Shown piece by piece: positions 26,998 to 28,210 of a DNA stretch of 28,210 bases. Origin of the DNA: a bacterium (GTDB lineage Bacteria > Chloroflexota > Dormibacteria > UBA8260 > Bog-877); assembly GCA_021791345.1 (NCBI GenBank), contig JAJYWT010000008.1, forward strand, positions 1 through 28,210, written 5' to 3'. The position numbers and the translations under genes were made by a program. A model generated the notes under the pieces. The model was not told where the DNA came from and did not search any database. It saw only the letters and a program-made list of their open reading frames with translations. Each line of letters begins with the position of its first letter. Positions within the stretch are counted from its first letter, which is position 1.

Positions 26998-27450
26998 GTG
27001 GAGAGGACCCTGGTACTGATCAAGCCGGACGGGGTGCAGCGGGCGCTGGTCGGGGAGATTCTGGCGCGCTTCGAGCGCCGGGGCCTGCACCTGGTGGGGC
27101 TGAAGATGCTGGCCGTCGACCGTCACCTGGCCGAGCGCCACTATGCGGAGCACCGGGAGCGTCCCTTCTTCGAGGCGGTGATCCAGTTCATCACCTCCTC
27201 TCCGGTGGTCGCGATGGCCTGGGAGGGCCCCAATGCGGTCGGGCTGGTGCGCGCGATGATGGGCCCGACCAATCCCGCCAACGCCCCCTCGGGGACCATC
27301 CGCGGCGACTTCGGGATCGACATCGGGCAGAACATCATCCACGGCTCCGACAGCCCGGCCAGGGCGAAGGAGGAGCTGGCCCTGTTCTTCGCCGAGGAGG
27401 AGCTGGTCAGCTGGGAGCGCGCGGGCTCCGACTGGATCCACCCCGCCTGA
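26998..27450 (+). CDS. ndk: Nucleoside diphosphate kinase
   Basis: This 150-residue protein is full length. ERTLVLIKPDGVQRALVGEI opens it, and the catalytic His is H115 in NIIHGSDS. The family's MMGPTNPANAPSGTIRGDFG loop lies before it. It passes gamma-phosphate from ATP to nucleoside diphosphates through a phospho-His intermediate, balancing NTP pools in the cytosol. GTG at 26998 is chosen because AAGGAGG (26986-26992) is 5 nt upstream; a GTG at 26983 in the same frame would place that site inside the gene. It follows the M16 gene by 36 bp and ends in a 44-bp tail-to-tail overlap with lepB. Confidence 0.97.
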   Translation: MERTLVLIKPDGVQRALVGEILARFERRGLHLVGLKMLAVDRHLAERHYAEHRERPFFEAVIQFITSSPVVAMAWEGPNAVGLVRAMMGPTNPANAPSGTIRGDFGIDIGQNIIHGSDSPARAKEELALFFAEEELVSWERAGSDWIHPA

Positions 27451-28183
27451 GTCGGCGGCGGCGCAGGGGGAAGGCGAGGCCGATCCCCCCGATCGCCGCC
27501 AGGGTCGGCATCTGGCTGGGGATCACGCCGATGCGGGTGAGCGGCCAGAAGCGGAAGATGGCGATCCCCTGGACCCCGCTGCGGGGCTCCCAGCCGAAGG
27601 TTCTGGAGTCCTCCGAGACATTGCGGTTGTCCCCCAGAACGAAATAGTCGTTCTTGGGGATGTGGGCCCAGCGGCCGTCGGGCGGGAGCGCCGGGGAGGC
27701 GGTGCCGGCCACGGTGCAGCAGAGCACCTCCTGGGTCCAGGGGCCGTTGACGTATGGCTCGATCAGCTCCCTGCCCCCGGTCGCCGAGGTGGGCCGGTGG
27801 TTGGAGATGTAGACGTGACCGACGCCGTTCGGCCCCGGTGCGATCCGCACCCATTCCCCGGGCAGGCCGATGACCCGCTTGATGAAGTCGTTGGGAGACG
27901 CGATCGGGGGGTTGATGATCACGATCTGACCGCGGGACGGGCCGCTGAAGTAGAGCGAGAGCCGCTCGGTGAGGAGCAGGTCGTTGTTGTGCAGGCCCGG
28001 GTACATGCTGGTCCCCTCGACGTGCACCGGCCGGATCGCGAATGCGATGACCAGGTAGATGACCGCCGCCAGCGCCACCACCTCGACCAGGTCTCGCAGG
28101 AGCGACCGCCGACTGCCCGGCGCGGCCCCTCCCGAGCTGCGCCCGCCCCCTGAGCTGGGCGCGGTCGAGGGGTCCAGAGACAC
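27407..28183 (-). CDS. lepB: Signal peptidase I
   Basis: This 258-residue protein has an N-terminal Ser/Gly-rich cytosolic tail, then one membrane segment at about 32-51 (VEVVALAAVIYLVIAFAI). The catalytic Ser59 is in GTSMYPGL and the general-base Lys102 in DFIKRVIGLPGE. The box GDNRNVSEDSRTFG is near 184-197. A second hydrophobic stretch at about 225-243 precedes a very basic end (RRRRLRRGG), so it may have a second membrane anchor, as in actinobacterial and some Gram-positive enzymes. It cuts signal peptides from exported proteins on the outer membrane face. GTG at 28183 is the start; there is no Shine-Dalgarno, and a good -10 sits 6 nt upstream. Confidence 0.95.
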   Translation of the reverse strand: MSLDPSTAPSSGGGRSSGGAAPGSRRSLLRDLVEVVALAAVIYLVIAFAIRPVHVEGTSMYPGLHNNDLLLTERLSLYFSGPSRGQIVIINPPIASPNDFIKRVIGLPGEWVRIAPGPNGVGHVYISNHRPTSATGGRELIEPYVNGPWTQEVLCCTVAGTASPALPPDGRWAHIPKNDYFVLGDNRNVSEDSRTFGWEPRSGVQGIAIFRFWPLTRIGVIPSQMPTLAAIGGIGLAFPLRRRRLRRGGSSRSPRAPS

Positions 28184-28189
28184 CCCGGC

Positions 28190-28195
28190 AGTATA
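28190..28195 (-). promoter_or_regulatory. -10 element TATACT directly upstream of lepB
   Basis: On the minus strand TATACT ends 6 nt before the GTG of lepB, placing transcription start at or next to the start codon. With no Shine-Dalgarno visible, a leaderless lepB mRNA is likely. The -35 region would be beyond the window edge. Confidence 0.5.
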
Positions 28196-28210
28196 CGAAC
28201 AGGATTCAGC

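Noticed and set aside
1..28210. tRNA, rRNA, CRISPR array, IS element or prophage
   Set aside because: No tRNA cloverleaf with TTCGA-type arm, rRNA core sequence, regularly spaced repeats, transposase or integrase was seen. Gene content is continuous chromosomal housekeeping.

Overview
This is a compact, very GC-rich bacterial chromosome segment built around the replication origin. The gene order rpmH-rnpA-yidD-yidC-jag on the + strand and dnaA-dnaN-recF-dciA on the - strand diverges from about 22.1-22.5 kb, and DnaA-box-like 9-mers cluster beside dnaA. Genes on both sides point away from this region. GTG and TTG starts are common, including TTG for both dnaA and dnaN, and genes are often joined by 1-8 bp overlaps. 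Lipoprotein signals, menaquinone synthesis, DUF4388 proteins and an MshA-like glycosyltransferase suggest a monoderm of the Chloroflexota/Dormibacterota/Actinomycetota type. That placement is an inference from style only. No rRNA, tRNA, IS element, prophage or CRISPR array was seen.

Layout. At 0.1-1.65 kb there is an ADP-ribose module (Nudix hydrolase plus macrodomain) followed by a YjbQ-family gene. At 1.7-3.7 kb a PadR regulator diverges from an Asp-box beta-propeller gene, which is coupled to a MoaD/ThiS-like sulfur carrier. At 3.7-6.8 kb are pirin, with a clear promoter and palindromic operator, and an EF-G paralogue lacking the G3 histidine. At 6.9-8.5 kb is a folate pair (folP-folK). 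At 8.5-10.1 kb is a FemAB-like aminoacyltransferase coupled to an unrecognised gene. At 10.2-13.3 kb are a DUF4388 protein and a large Big_5/beta-propeller lipoprotein, followed by menA. At 14.3-17.9 kb is an envelope cluster: a GT4 glycosyltransferase, a GNAT/FemAB-like transferase and an MGDG-synthase-like glycosyltransferase.

From 17.9 to 22.1 kb lie dciA, recF, dnaN and dnaA, with the probable oriC between dnaA and dnaN. From 22.5 to 25.0 kb is the rpmH-rnpA-yidD-yidC-jag operon for ribosome assembly, RNase P and membrane insertion. It continues into a small lipoprotein and an M16 zinc protease, then ndk, with lepB convergent at the right end.

Most of the window is housekeeping, and no wholly new multigene system is evident. 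The most unusual points are: rpmH with no canonical start codon (AUC 7 nt after a strong Shine-Dalgarno); a lipoprotein whose signal peptide is complete only if translation starts at a CUG overlapping the jag stop; a MoaD-like carrier ending Gly-Gly-Cys and coupled to a beta-propeller; a pirin promoter overlapped by a perfect dyad; and a 12-codon mini-ORF that overlaps both neighbours in the Nudix/macrodomain operon.
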